DNA of 64,000 nucleotides. Source: Actinomycetota bacterium. GTDB taxonomy: Bacteria; Actinomycetota; Actinomycetes; Nanopelagicales; Nanopelagicaceae. Of this stretch, positions 9,543 to 18,565 are shown in pieces. Below the pieces are notes generated by a model. That model was not told where the DNA came from, did no database searches, and saw only the letters and a program-made list of their open reading frames with translations. A program made the position numbers and the translations under genes. Location: positions 1 to 64,000 of the forward strand of contig WLNY01000007.1 in NCBI GenBank assembly GCA_009699575.1, in the 5' to 3' direction. The first letter of the stretch is position 1; each line of letters begins with the position of its first letter.

Positions 9543-10123
9543 GAACAGCACGAATCGAGAGAACTACAAAAGAATCAAGTGTCTTAGTGGAACTCAATCT
9601 AGATGGACAGGGAAGTATTTCAGTTGACACTGGTGTTCCCTTTTTCGATCACATGCTCTCGCAACTTGGCAAACATTCCGGTTTTGATCTCACCGTAAAA
9701 ACTTCAGGCGATGTGGATGTAGATTCACATCACACAGTTGAGGACACATCACTTGCATTTGGAGAGGCACTGCGAAGTGCCCTGGGAGATAAATCAGGCA
9801 TCAGGCGATTTGGTGATGCGATGGTCCCACTTGACGAAGTTCTCGTTCAGGCCGCTGTCGATCTTTCGGGACGACCATACCTAGTGCATCGCCAACCCGA
9901 AATTGTTGAACTCATCGGTACTTTTGATACCACGCTTGGCAAGCACATCTGGGAATCAATAGTTGCCGAAGCCCATATTGCTCTTCATATTCGCGTGCTT
10001 GAAGGTCGCAATGCTCACCATGTATTTGAAGCGCAATTTAAAGCTGTTGCTCGCGCACTGCGTGAAGCAGTGACGGTTGACTCACGCGTTTTAGGAATTC
10101 CTTCCACCAAGGGCACTCTTTGA
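9539..10123 (+). CDS. hisB: Imidazoleglycerol-phosphate dehydratase
   Basis: Dehydrates imidazole glycerol phosphate to imidazole-acetol phosphate. 194 residues, the monofunctional form without the phosphatase domain of the enterobacterial fusion, so histidinol-phosphatase must be encoded elsewhere. The manganese-binding histidine motifs are clear: FFDHMLSQLGKHSGFD (near 36-50), DSHHTVED (near 63) and the second-half counterparts EAHIALHIRVLEGRNAHHVFEA. ATGA overlap with hisC upstream. Confidence 0.96.
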   Translation: MRTARIERTTKESSVLVELNLDGQGSISVDTGVPFFDHMLSQLGKHSGFDLTVKTSGDVDVDSHHTVEDTSLAFGEALRSALGDKSGIRRFGDAMVPLDEVLVQAAVDLSGRPYLVHRQPEIVELIGTFDTTLGKHIWESIVAEAHIALHIRVLEGRNAHHVFEAQFKAVARALREAVTVDSRVLGIPSTKGTL

Positions 10124-10713
10124 TTGCAATTTTAGATTACGGCTCTGGAAATTTACGATCCGCTCAAAGAGCATTCGCAACTTCAGGTCAGGAAATAATT
10201 CTTACGTCTGATATCGATATTTGCCTGGAAGCACAGGGTCTTGTCGTTCCAGGAGTGGGAGCCTTTGAAGCCTGCATGAAAGGCATCGATAACATTTCTG
10301 CCGCAGACTTAATTAGGAAACGTCGCGTACTTGAAAGACCAACTTTAGGAATTTGTATAGGGATGCAAATCCTTTTTTCAGATGGGCTAGAGCACGGCGT
10401 TCATAAGGGAATTGGAATGTGGCAAGGGGAAGTATCAAAAATTGATGCTCCAATTCTTCCGCACATGGGTTGGAATACTGTCGAAGCACCAGAGGGCTCG
10501 CAACTATTTGCGGGAATTGAAAACGAATCGTTCTACTTCGTGCACTCATACGCCGCTAAGAAGAGTGTTGGAATAAAGCAAGCATGGACTACTCATGGAG
10601 AGAGATTTCTTTCAGCGGTAGAAGATGAGTATCTCAGCGCTACTCAATTTCATCCTGAGAAATCAGGAGAAGCTGGTTTAGCTCTCATAAAGAATTGGAC
10701 GAAAACACTATGA
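10120..10713 (+). CDS. hisH: Imidazole glycerol phosphate synthase, glutaminase subunit
   Basis: Class-I glutamine amidotransferase that feeds ammonia to HisF. 197 residues starting at a TTG (10120) overlapping the hisB stop (TTGA). The next residues, [13 protein letters not shown], are the exact expected N-terminus, so the rare start is believable. The catalytic triad is visible: C79 in GICIGMQ, and H178 and E180 in [10 protein letters not shown]. Partner of hisF two genes downstream. Confidence 0.95.
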   Translation: MIAILDYGSGNLRSAQRAFATSGQEIILTSDIDICLEAQGLVVPGVGAFEACMKGIDNISAADLIRKRRVLERPTLGICIGMQILFSDGLEHGVHKGIGMWQGEVSKIDAPILPHMGWNTVEAPEGSQLFAGIENESFYFVHSYAAKKSVGIKQAWTTHGERFLSAVEDEYLSATQFHPEKSGEAGLALIKNWTKTL

Positions 10714-11435
10714 CCTACCTCGAATTATTGCCAGCCGTTGATGTCAAAGATGGACGTGCTGTACGACTAGTCCAAGGCGAGCTTGATCGAGAAAGTATTT
10801 ACGGCGCCCCACTTGAAGTAGCCCTTGAATTTCAAAACGCTGGCGCAGAGTGGCTTCATCTTGTAGACCTTGATGCAGCCTTTGGACGAGGAAGTAATGC
10901 CGAGCTACTTGCGCAAGTTGTCGGTGCCCTTGATATTAAAGTGGAACTTTCTGGTGGGATTCGAGACGACGAGTCGCTTACGCGAGCATTGGCTACTGGT
11001 TGTCATCGTGTCAATCTTGGAACTGCTGCACTTGAAGATCCCGAATGGACAGCTCGAGTCATTGGGCAATATGGCGATCGGATTGCAGTAGGCCTTGACG
11101 TTCGCGGCCATACGTTGGCTGCTCGCGGGTGGACAAAAGAAGGTGGCGATCTTTTTGAAACTCTGGCGCGCTTAGATAGCGATGGATGCGCACGCTATGT
11201 CGTTACTGATGTGACCAAAGATGGAACATTGGCTGGCCCGAATCTTGAATTACTTGCAAGCGTCTGCGCGGCAACAAAGAAACCAGTTATTGCCAGCGGA
11301 GGAATATCTTCACTTGCAGATATCAAGGCACTCGCAGAGTTGCGCTCCATTGGAGTTGAAGGAGCAATTGTTGGAAAGGCCTTATATACAGGCGCTTTTA
11401 CTTTGCCACAAGCGCTAGAAGTTACAGGTCGATGA
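10710..11435 (+). CDS. priA: PriA-type phosphoribosyl isomerase (HisA, probably also TrpF)
   Basis: (Beta-alpha)8-barrel isomerase acting on ProFAR in histidine synthesis and, in Actinobacteria, also on phosphoribosyl anthranilate in tryptophan synthesis. 241 residues from ATG 10710, which overlaps the hisH stop (ATGA); the upstream TTG at 10695 is inside hisH. The catalytic aspartates sit in [17 protein letters not shown] and in [14 protein letters not shown]. The phosphate-binding SGGIRDD and ASGGISSL loops and the ARGWTKEGG loop are PriA-like. The adjoining trp genes lack trpF, which supports the dual role. Bifunctionality is inferred from family and context. Confidence 0.9.
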   Translation: MTYLELLPAVDVKDGRAVRLVQGELDRESIYGAPLEVALEFQNAGAEWLHLVDLDAAFGRGSNAELLAQVVGALDIKVELSGGIRDDESLTRALATGCHRVNLGTAALEDPEWTARVIGQYGDRIAVGLDVRGHTLAARGWTKEGGDLFETLARLDSDGCARYVVTDVTKDGTLAGPNLELLASVCAATKKPVIASGGISSLADIKALAELRSIGVEGAIVGKALYTGAFTLPQALEVTGR

Positions 11436-12202
11436 CTCTCTCGGTTCGTATCATTCCGTGTCTTGATGTCACAGACGGACGTGTTGTCAAAGGCGTCAAT
11501 TTCACCAATTTGGTAGATGCCGGGGATCCAGTAGAAATGGCATCGCTCTACAACGCAGAAGGTGCAGATGAGCTCACCTTCCTCGATATTTCAGCAAGTG
11601 TTGCTGGCCGTGAAACCACTCTTGATGTTGTTAGGCGGACAGCAGAACAGGTTTTTATCCCACTCACTGTTGGAGGGGGAATTAGAAGTGTTGAAGATGT
11701 CGATCGTCTCTTGCGCGCAGGAGCAGATAAAGTTTCAATTAATACTGCAGCGATTCAATCACCAGAATTAATTGCCGACATTGCAGATCGATTTGGTTCA
11801 CAGGTGTTAGTTCTCTCTGTCGATGCTCGACGAGCCCGAACTGATTCTGGTTTTGAAGTCACCACTCACGGAGGTCGCGAAGGAAGCGGAATTGATGCAC
11901 TTGGTTGGATTGAGAAGGCCTGCGCCCTCGGTGTGGGAGAAATCTTGCTCAATTCAATGGATGCTGATGGAACGCGCGCCGGTTATGACATTGGAATGAT
12001 TTCTGCTGTTCGAGCTATTTCTCACGTACCCCTCATTGCAAGTGGTGGAGCGGGCGCCCTCTCAGATTTTGCTGCAGCCCTCGATGCAGGCGCAGATGCA
12101 CTCTTGGCAGCAAGCGTGTTTCATTTTGGTGTTCACCGAATCAAAGATGTAAAAAACTATTTATCAAGTCAGGGATATCCCATTCGCGCCCTCCGCGCGT
12201 GA
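11432..12202 (+). CDS. hisF: Imidazole glycerol phosphate synthase, cyclase subunit
   Basis: Forms imidazole glycerol phosphate and AICAR from PRFAR and the ammonia supplied by HisH. 256 residues. The catalytic aspartates are in [19 protein letters not shown] (near residue 11) and [14 protein letters not shown] (near 176). [13 protein letters not shown] and ASGGAGAL are the phosphate loops. Start ATG overlaps the hisA stop by four bases. HisH and HisF are separated by hisA, the usual actinobacterial order. Confidence 0.96.
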   Translation: MTLSVRIIPCLDVTDGRVVKGVNFTNLVDAGDPVEMASLYNAEGADELTFLDISASVAGRETTLDVVRRTAEQVFIPLTVGGGIRSVEDVDRLLRAGADKVSINTAAIQSPELIADIADRFGSQVLVLSVDARRARTDSGFEVTTHGGREGSGIDALGWIEKACALGVGEILLNSMDADGTRAGYDIGMISAVRAISHVPLIASGGAGALSDFAAALDAGADALLAASVFHFGVHRIKDVKNYLSSQGYPIRALRA

Positions 12203-12219
12203 TAGGGCAGAATTGGCCT

Positions 12220-12567
12220 ATGTCCGCATTTGAACTCTCTCCAGAAGTCCTCACTCTTCTTAAAGATTCTTCGGCCCTTATTCCAGCCATTGCCCAAGAT
12301 GCAATCTCCGGAGAAGTTCTCATGCTTGCGTATATGAATGCATCTTCACTTGCCCAGACAATTGCTACAGGTAAGGCCACTTATTGGAGTCGTAGTCGGA
12401 ATGAAATATGGGTTAAAGGTGCGACATCTGGACATTTTCAAAATGTACGTTCCATCGCCCTTGATTGCGATGGCGATGCTCTTTTGATTCAGGTAGATCA
12501 ATTAGGGCCTGCCTGTCATACAGGAAGTCAGAGTTGCTTTCACCAACTGATTGATGGTGAATTATGA
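12220..12567 (+). CDS. hisI: Phosphoribosyl-AMP cyclohydrolase
   Basis: Opens the adenine ring of PR-AMP in histidine synthesis. 115 residues, without the HisE pyrophosphohydrolase domain. Zinc and substrate motifs are [25 protein letters not shown] and the cysteine sites DCDGDALL and [13 protein letters not shown]. Start chosen at ATG 12220, matching family length. A GTG at 12199 overlapping the hisF stop would add seven residues and cannot be excluded. hisG and hisE are not in the window. ATGA overlap with trpE. Confidence 0.93.
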   Translation: MSAFELSPEVLTLLKDSSALIPAIAQDAISGEVLMLAYMNASSLAQTIATGKATYWSRSRNEIWVKGATSGHFQNVRSIALDCDGDALLIQVDQLGPACHTGSQSCFHQLIDGEL

Positions 12568-14048
12568 AACTAGAAGAATTTAGAGAATATGCTCGAACAA
12601 ATAATGTGATTCCTGTTTATCGTAAGCTCTTAGCCGATGGAGAGACTCCTCTCGGCGTGTATCGCAAACTCGCACGAAATGCTCCCAATACATTTCTCCT
12701 TGAATCTGCAGAACATGGTGGAGCTTGGTCTCGATATTCATTTATTGGAGCACGCACTGAGGCAACTCTCACCGAAAAAGATGGACTTGCTGTATGGACT
12801 GGTTTGAAACCTGCAGGCGCTCCGAGCGGAATAGATCCCTTGCAAGCACTGCGAATTAGCGCCTCACACTTGCATTCGCCTCACATTCAAGGATTGCCTC
12901 CACTGACTGGCGGTCTCGTGGGATATATGGGTTATGACACCGTTCGAAGACTTGAGAAATTGCCAGATCTCACTGTAAAAGATTTACCACTTCCAGAATT
13001 AGCGTTCATGCTTACAGGAGACCTAGCAGTTATGGACCATAGCGATGGCACTATTACTTTGATTGCTAATGCAATTAATTGGGATGGCAGCGATGACCGC
13101 GTTGATGAAGCATGGCACCTGTGCCAAGAAAGACTCGATCGGATGCAAGAAGAACTTCAACAAGGAATTCCAGGGTCAGTTGAAGAACTTGTGCAAGGTT
13201 TCATTCCAGATGCACAACGCAATGTTTCGCAGGAAGAATTTATAAAGTCTGTAGCCAAAGTTAAAGAAGAAATCCTTGAAGGTGAAGCGTTTCAAGTAGT
13301 TTTGTCGCAAAGATTTAATATGGAATGCACTGCGGAACCTATTGATGTATATCGAATGCTACGTTTGCATAACCCAAGTCCCTATATGTATCTCTTTCAT
13401 TTCGAAGATGGTCTCAGTGTTGTCGGGTCAAGTCCTGAGGCACTGGTCAAAGTCACGGGACGCGACGTGATGGTGCATCCAATTGCAGGTACGAGAAAAC
13501 GGTCACATTCTCCAGAGGAAGATAAACGTTTGGGTGAAGAACTTCTCAACGATCCTAAAGAGCGAGCTGAGCACCTCATGCTTGTTGACCTTGGACGCAA
13601 TGATCTCGGTCGTATCTGCGCACCGGGAACTGTAGAAGTTATCGATTTTATGCACATCGAGCGTTATTCACATGTCATGCACATTGTCTCGACCGTGACT
13701 GGCACTCTTGCTCCGTCATCCTCGGCAGTGGATGCGCTTTTTGCTGTATTTCCAGCTGGAACGCTTTCCGGTGCTCCAAAACCTCGCGCGATGGAAATCA
13801 TTGAAGAACTGGAAACAACCAAGCGCGGTATTTACGGTGGCGCTATTGGGTACATCGATTTCACTGGCAATATAGATACATGTATTGCAATTAGAACTGC
13901 TGTGATTTATCAAGGCAACGCCTATGTTCAAGCGGGAGCAGGCATTGTTGCTGACTCGAATGCGCAGAGTGAAAATGAGGAATGTGCCAATAAAGCAGCC
14001 GCGGTTCTCTTTGCTATTGCTGCTGCAAATAAGTTAAAGGCTCGCTAA
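12564..14048 (+). CDS. trpE: Anthranilate synthase component I
   Basis: Converts chorismate to anthranilate, the first step to tryptophan. 494 residues. The N-terminal domain carries the LLES motif near residue 45, part of the tryptophan feedback site. The chorismate-utilising C-terminal half has the [26 protein letters not shown] and GGAIGYIDF blocks with the catalytic and Mg residues. Directly coupled to hisI (ATGA), so histidine and tryptophan genes share a transcript unless internal promoters exist. The amidotransferase partner TrpG and TrpD are not in the window. Confidence 0.96.
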   Translation: MKLEEFREYARTNNVIPVYRKLLADGETPLGVYRKLARNAPNTFLLESAEHGGAWSRYSFIGARTEATLTEKDGLAVWTGLKPAGAPSGIDPLQALRISASHLHSPHIQGLPPLTGGLVGYMGYDTVRRLEKLPDLTVKDLPLPELAFMLTGDLAVMDHSDGTITLIANAINWDGSDDRVDEAWHLCQERLDRMQEELQQGIPGSVEELVQGFIPDAQRNVSQEEFIKSVAKVKEEILEGEAFQVVLSQRFNMECTAEPIDVYRMLRLHNPSPYMYLFHFEDGLSVVGSSPEALVKVTGRDVMVHPIAGTRKRSHSPEEDKRLGEELLNDPKERAEHLMLVDLGRNDLGRICAPGTVEVIDFMHIERYSHVMHIVSTVTGTLAPSSSAVDALFAVFPAGTLSGAPKPRAMEIIEELETTKRGIYGGAIGYIDFTGNIDTCIAIRTAVIYQGNAYVQAGAGIVADSNAQSENEECANKAAAVLFAIAAANKLKAR

Positions 14049-14236
14049 TGTCATCGACTCTTGAGTTGATTGTTTCAGTTGTAGTTGTAATTGTCTTGAC
14101 TGTATTTATCTCCTCGCGGTTTCGAATTTCTAGTCGTTACGAGAGAAGTCACTCACTTCTAAATAACTGGAATAGCTTGGATATGGGCATTGACCCAACT
14201 GACGAGGAAGGTCGCACTTCTGATGAGCGTTCTTGA
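14048..14236 (+). CDS. Small single-pass membrane protein between trpE and trpC
   Basis: 62 residues, no recognised family. An N-terminal hydrophobic helix (about residues 6-24, Val/Ile-rich) is followed by a basic patch (RFRISSRYERS) and an acidic polar tail. The ATG overlaps the trpE stop (TAATG), and the 3' end overlaps trpC by 14 bases, so both junctions suggest translation. In other Actinobacteria a larger 'Trp biosynthesis associated' membrane protein lies at this place; this might be a reduced counterpart, but I see no sequence match. Function unknown. Confidence 0.6.
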   Translation: MSSTLELIVSVVVVIVLTVFISSRFRISSRYERSHSLLNNWNSLDMGIDPTDEEGRTSDERS

Positions 14237-14996
14237 TTCGATTATTGAAGGAGTCCGAGAAGATTTAGCGGCTCGAAGACTTTCAAGTGGTGAGATTTTG
14301 GAAAGAATGTATTCCGTCAGTCCAGCAATTCCACTTCTTGAGACTCTTCGCGCCAACGAAATGTCAGTAATTGCCGAGGTAAAGCGTTCATCACCAAGCA
14401 AAGGTGAACTTTCGAAAATTGCAGACCCTGCTGCACTAGCGGCCCAGTATGAAGAGGCAGGTGCGAGTGTAATAAGCGTCCTGACCGAAAAAAGAAGGTT
14501 CGGGGGATCGCTAGATGATTTAGATTCCGTGCGTTCCAGAGTTCGGATTCCAATCCTACGCAAGGATTTCATGATTGATGAATATCAATTTTTTGAAGCA
14601 CGGGCACATGGAGCCGATGTTGTTCTACTCATCGTCGCTGCCATCAGCGCATCTCAACTCCGAGATTATTACGCGATGACGCTAGAACTTGGAATGAGCG
14701 CGATTATCGAAGTACATACTGAGGATGAACTCGAACGAGCGTTAGAGATATCACCGGAGATTATTGGAATCAATGCACGAAATCTTAAAACACTCGATGT
14801 GGACCTTGCCGCCTTCTCTTCCCTAATGCCTCGCATACCTGATTCAATAATTAAAGTTGCCGAATCTGGAATTTCAATGCGAGCAGATGTTGAGTTGGCG
14901 CGAGATGCAGGAGCATCGGTGATCTTGGTTGGTGAAGCCCTCGTTCGCTCTTCCGATCCGGCTCTCACTCTGCGCCAATTGCTTGGGCAAGGCTAG
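14223..14996 (+). CDS. trpC: Indole-3-glycerol-phosphate synthase
   Basis: Ring-closes CdRP to indole-3-glycerol phosphate. 257 residues, the single-domain form (no TrpF fusion). Motifs are VIAEVKRSSPSKG (near 48-60, catalytic Lys), LRKDFMIDEYQ (near 110), EVHTEDELERAL, GINARNLKTL and VAESGIS. Start chosen at ATG 14223 (MSVLDSIIEG); an upstream in-frame TTG at 14190 is less plausible. Overlaps the small membrane protein gene. The TAG stop forms the first half of the TAGAAT box in front of trpB. Confidence 0.95.
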   Translation: MSVLDSIIEGVREDLAARRLSSGEILERMYSVSPAIPLLETLRANEMSVIAEVKRSSPSKGELSKIADPAALAAQYEEAGASVISVLTEKRRFGGSLDDLDSVRSRVRIPILRKDFMIDEYQFFEARAHGADVVLLIVAAISASQLRDYYAMTLELGMSAIIEVHTEDELERALEISPEIIGINARNLKTLDVDLAAFSSLMPRIPDSIIKVAESGISMRADVELARDAGASVILVGEALVRSSDPALTLRQLLGQG

Positions 14997-14999
14997 AAT
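14994..14999 (+). promoter_or_regulatory. Candidate -10 box for trpB (leaderless arrangement)
   Basis: TAGAAT overlaps the trpC stop codon and is followed by exactly six bases (CTCCCA) and then the trpB ATG. This is the TANNNT-N6-ATG arrangement expected for a leaderless mRNA. No -35 is convincing. If real, trpBA can be expressed apart from the his-trpEC transcript. Confidence 0.45.
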
Positions 15000-15005
15000 C
15001 TCCCA

Positions 15006-16196
15006 ATGAGCAGAGAACTCTCGCCAGGTCATTTTGGAGAATTCGGTGGACGATATGTTCCTGAAGCACTTGTCGGCGCGCTCGATGAATTAGAAGCTGC
15101 ACATAATGCTGCGCAACTGGATCCAGTATTTCAAGCCGAGTTAGCTCACCTGCATAAGACTTACACGGGGCGCCCAAGCATCATCACTGAGGTTCCACGT
15201 TTTGCTGAGCACGCAGGTGGCGCACGGATAATTCTCAAGCGCGAAGATCTCAATCACACTGGAAGTCACAAAATTAATAATGTTCTCGGTCAAGCATTGC
15301 TTACTAAAAGACTTGGTAAGAAGCGAGTCATCGCTGAAACTGGCGCTGGCCAACATGGCGTGGCATCTGCAACGGCAGCGGCATTAATGGGACTTGATTG
15401 CGTTGTATACATGGGTGAGGAAGATACGCGTAGGCAATCGCTAAACGTTGCACGAATGAAACTCCTTGGCGCCGAAGTGGTCCCTGTTACGACAGGGTCA
15501 AAGACTCTTAAAGATGCGATCAATGAAGCAATGCGTGATTGGGTAACAAATGTAGAAACAACAAATTACCTTTTCGGTACCGTTGCAGGCCCACACCCTT
15601 TCCCAACTATGGTGAGAGATTTTCAAAAAATAATTGGGATTGAAGCACGATCGCAAGTTCTTGAACTCACCGGACGTTTACCTGATGCCGTTTTGGCATG
15701 CGTTGGCGGAGGCTCCAATGCGATTGGAATATTCCATGAATTCATTCCAGATGCTGACGTTCGACTTATAGGTCTTGAAGCCGGGGGAGATGGCGTTGAC
15801 ACCCCAAGACATGCATCTTCAATCACGGGTGGATCTCCAGGAGTTCTCCATGGTGCACGCTCTTATTTATTGCAAGATGAGAATGGGCAAACAATCGAGT
15901 CTCACTCGATTTCAGCAGGACTTGATTACCCTGGCGTCGGTCCCGAACATGCATATTTACATGACCTTGGCCGTGCGGAATATCGACCCATAACAGATGC
16001 ACAAGCGATGCATGCATTTGCACTTCTGTGCAAGACCGAAGGAATAATTCCTGCAATAGAGACTGCGCACGCGCTTGCAGGTGCTCTGCAGGTCGGAAAC
16101 GAACTAGGCCCCGATGCAATTATTTTGATCAATCTTTCTGGTCGCGGTGATAAAGATGTGCAAACTGCTGCGGCATATTTTGGGATTGAAATTTAA
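15006..16196 (+). CDS. trpB: Tryptophan synthase beta subunit
   Basis: PLP enzyme condensing indole and serine to tryptophan. 396 residues, TrpB1 type. Motifs are the N-terminal [12 protein letters not shown], the PLP lysine K89 in HTGSHKIN, the GAGQHG indole-channel motif near 117 and the phosphate-binding [10 protein letters not shown] near 235. No Shine-Dalgarno precedes the ATG; a TAGAAT box lies six bases upstream. trpA follows three bases after the stop. Confidence 0.97.
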   Translation: MSRELSPGHFGEFGGRYVPEALVGALDELEAAHNAAQLDPVFQAELAHLHKTYTGRPSIITEVPRFAEHAGGARIILKREDLNHTGSHKINNVLGQALLTKRLGKKRVIAETGAGQHGVASATAAALMGLDCVVYMGEEDTRRQSLNVARMKLLGAEVVPVTTGSKTLKDAINEAMRDWVTNVETTNYLFGTVAGPHPFPTMVRDFQKIIGIEARSQVLELTGRLPDAVLACVGGGSNAIGIFHEFIPDADVRLIGLEAGGDGVDTPRHASSITGGSPGVLHGARSYLLQDENGQTIESHSISAGLDYPGVGPEHAYLHDLGRAEYRPITDAQAMHAFALLCKTEGIIPAIETAHALAGALQVGNELGPDAIILINLSGRGDKDVQTAAAYFGIEI

Positions 16197-16199
16197 ACC

Positions 16200-17000
16200 A
16201 TGACATCACTTGATGAACTTTTTGTAAAGACACGTGCTGAAAATCGCGCCGCACTCATCGCATATATTCCAGCCGGATATCCAACACACGAAGGATGCAA
16301 AAGAGTTATCGAAACTTTTGCGAAGTCAGGTGTTGACGCGATTGAAATTGGCTTCCCGTATAGCGATCCAGTAATGGACGGACCGACAATCCAAGCCGCT
16401 GCAGAGCAGTCACTCGCTGCAGGTACAGGTGCCCGCGAAGTTTTTGAATCTCTCAAGCATGCCACTGAACTTGGAATCCCAAGTGTGGTCATGACGTATT
16501 GGAATCCCATCGAAAAATATGGCGTGGATCGATTTGCCCACGACATTGCAGCCAACGGCGGTTCTGGAGTAATTACACCAGATCTCACAATTGACGAAGC
16601 AGATCGCTGGATTGAGTCCACTCATAGCAACGACATTAATTCTATATTTGTTATCGCCCCAAGCACTGTCGGGGAGCGACTAGAAAAAGTGACTTCACAT
16701 TGTTCGGGGTTTGTCTACGCTGCCAGCATCATGGGAGTGACCGGCGCGCGCGGTGGCCTTTCAACAGGTGCATCTGATCTTGTCGCCAGAACACGCGCAG
16801 TGACTCCCACCCCTATTGCAGTTGGGCTAGGAGTTTCAACTCGCGAGCAAGCAAAAGAAATCGCAGGATTTGCAGATGGTGTGATTGTGGGTTCTGCCTT
16901 TATAAATGCCCTACGCGATGCCCCAGACTTAGAAACTGGCTTAGAACATGTCGCGCAACTCGTGAAAGAATTGGCTCTTGGCGTACGGGAAGGCCGATAA
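16200..17000 (+). CDS. trpA: Tryptophan synthase alpha subunit
   Basis: Cleaves indole-3-glycerol phosphate to indole, which is channelled to TrpB. 266 residues. The catalytic residues fall at their canonical numbers, E49 and D60, in IEIGFPYSDPVMDGPTIQ. The phosphate loop GLGVSTREQ and GVIVGSAF complete the barrel. End of the his-trp cluster; a GATAAT at the stop codon may be the -10 of the following gene. Confidence 0.96.
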   Translation: MTSLDELFVKTRAENRAALIAYIPAGYPTHEGCKRVIETFAKSGVDAIEIGFPYSDPVMDGPTIQAAAEQSLAAGTGAREVFESLKHATELGIPSVVMTYWNPIEKYGVDRFAHDIAANGGSGVITPDLTIDEADRWIESTHSNDINSIFVIAPSTVGERLEKVTSHCSGFVYAASIMGVTGARGGLSTGASDLVARTRAVTPTPIAVGLGVSTREQAKEIAGFADGVIVGSAFINALRDAPDLETGLEHVAQLVKELALGVREGR

Positions 17001-17035
17001 TGCTCTTAGGAACGAACACACAGATAAATAAGGAG
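16971..17035 (+). promoter_or_regulatory. Candidate promoter and ribosome site for the DsbA-like gene
   Basis: TTGGCT (16971-16976) and GATAAT (16996-17001) are spaced by 19 bases, longer than ideal, at the end of trpA. A clear AAGGAG Shine-Dalgarno (17030-17035) lies 11 bases before the ATG at 17047. The ribosome site is solid, the promoter tentative. Confidence 0.35.
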
Positions 17036-17046
17036 ACCTGCTAGAT

Positions 17047-17745
17047 ATGGCTACTCAGAAAAAAAGCGCCCAAGGTGGCGATAAAGTCACTCGGAATCTC
17101 GTCATCGGTATGGTCGTCCTTGTTGTGGCCGTGGGTGCTGGAATTTCAATAGCGCAAAATAAAAGCAGCTCGTCTGCTGCGCTTCCGTCGAGTGTTTCTC
17201 AAGAGAATGGCTACGGAGTCACATTTAACGGTTCTCTCACTAACGTTCCCGTAATTGATATTTGGGAAGACTTCCAATGCCCAATCTGTCAGCGCTTTGA
17301 AAGCCTTAACGGTAAATACATTGAAAAAATTATCACTGAAAAAACAGCGAAGGTTGTTTTCCACCCGCTTTCTTTCATCGGGGCTGAATCAGTGGCTGCT
17401 GCAAATGCTGCCGCTTGCGCTTCAGATGAAAACAAGTTCCTCGGTTTCCACCAAGCTGTGTATGCAAATCAGCCTGCTGAAAATTCTGGCGTCATGACAA
17501 ATGAATTTCTTATCGGCTTAGGTGCTGGAGTTGGTATTACGTCAGAAAAGTTCAAGACGTGTGTCAACACCGCTGCGTACTCTAACTGGGTGACGAACGT
17601 CGCGACCGATGGTGGCAAGAATAAAATTAACTCCACCCCAACTGTTTTCATTAATGGAAAAGAAATAAATCGTGGAGATGGAAAGACGGATATGGGACAG
17701 TACTTTGATGCTGCAGCATTTGCTGCAGCAGTCGAACAAAAGTAA
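17047..17745 (+). CDS. Membrane-anchored DsbA-like thiol-disulfide oxidoreductase
   Basis: 232 residues. A short basic cytoplasmic N-terminus leads into one transmembrane helix (about 19-37), a Ser/Ala linker, then a thioredoxin/DsbA fold outside the membrane. The active-site motif CPIC is near residue 79 in WEDFQCPICQRFE, and the cis-Pro loop is STPTVFING near 195. Two further cysteines (near 118 and 177) may form a structural disulfide. Probably assists folding of exported proteins. Strong AAGGAG ribosome site. Followed five bases later by lgt, linking it loosely to envelope functions. Confidence 0.88.
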   Translation: MATQKKSAQGGDKVTRNLVIGMVVLVVAVGAGISIAQNKSSSSAALPSSVSQENGYGVTFNGSLTNVPVIDIWEDFQCPICQRFESLNGKYIEKIITEKTAKVVFHPLSFIGAESVAAANAAACASDENKFLGFHQAVYANQPAENSGVMTNEFLIGLGAGVGITSEKFKTCVNTAAYSNWVTNVATDGGKNKINSTPTVFINGKEINRGDGKTDMGQYFDAAAFAAAVEQK

Positions 17746-17750
17746 AACTC

Positions 17751-18563
17751 GTGTTGCGTTCAATTCCCACGCCTACTATTTCTGTTGTGGAAATTGGTCC
17801 ACTAACTGTTCATTTCTATGCATTATGCATAATCACTGGCATTGCCATTGCAATCTGGATGGGCGAGGTTCGCTTTAGGAAAAATGGCGAAAACCTGCAA
17901 GGCGTAGTTTCAGATATTGCGATGTGGAGCGTACCTGCTGGAATTATCGGTGGCCGCATTTACCACGTCCTTACTTCTCCTGATCAATATTTTGGATCAG
18001 GAGGTCATCCACTTGATGCCATTAAAATTTGGGAAGGTGGACTGGGAATTTGGGGTGCGATTTCACTAGGAAGTGTTACGGCTTTTTTTGCATATAAAAA
18101 TCTTGCAAAGAGTAAAGAACTACCAAAATTCGCATTCTTTTTAGATGCGCTTGCTCCGGGAGTGCTCATTGCTCAAGGGATAGGTCGATTTGGTAATTGG
18201 TTTAATGGAGAACTTTTTGGTCGCCCGCTGAATGCCCCATTCGCACTTGAGATACCAGCCAATCTTCGTCCGGTAGGTTTTGAAAAGTTTGAAACATTTC
18301 ACCCGACCTTTGCCTACGAGGCGCTCTGGTGCTTTCTTATTGCCGGAATACTTATATGGCTCACACCGCGTCTCAAGGCAGGGATGACTTTTACCCTGTA
18401 TGTATTTCTTTATTGTGTAGGGCGTTTCTTCATTGAAGCTCTTCGAATTGATTCTGCTCACACAATTATGGGATTGCGCCTAAATGTTTGGGTCAGCGTT
18501 GTGGTTGGACTAATCTCGCTTGGCGTTTTCGCAAGAATTTCGCGTCAATCAGGTAGGCTCTAA
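17751..18563 (+). CDS. lgt: Prolipoprotein diacylglyceryl transferase
   Basis: Integral membrane enzyme that adds diacylglycerol to the lipobox cysteine of prolipoproteins. 270 residues with about seven membrane segments. The Lgt signature GRFGNWFNGELFGRP (near 145) and HPTFAYEALW (near 183) are present. Start is the GTG at 17751 or the TTG directly after it; both give the expected MLRSIPTPT/LRSIPTPT N-terminus. The last codons carry the TAGGCT box proposed for the next gene. Confidence 0.95.
   Translation: MLRSIPTPTISVVEIGPLTVHFYALCIITGIAIAIWMGEVRFRKNGENLQGVVSDIAMWSVPAGIIGGRIYHVLTSPDQYFGSGGHPLDAIKIWEGGLGIWGAISLGSVTAFFAYKNLAKSKELPKFAFFLDALAPGVLIAQGIGRFGNWFNGELFGRPLNAPFALEIPANLRPVGFEKFETFHPTFAYEALWCFLIAGILIWLTPRLKAGMTFTLYVFLYCVGRFFIEALRIDSAHTIMGLRLNVWVSVVVGLISLGVFARISRQSGRL
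18554..18559 (+). promoter_or_regulatory. Candidate -10 box for the VIT transporter gene (leaderless arrangement)
   Basis: TAGGCT within the last codons of lgt, followed by six bases (CTAAAT) and the ATG at 18566. The same hexamer is found six bases before ctaA and upstream of gapA. Confidence 0.45.
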
Positions 18564-18565
18564 AT

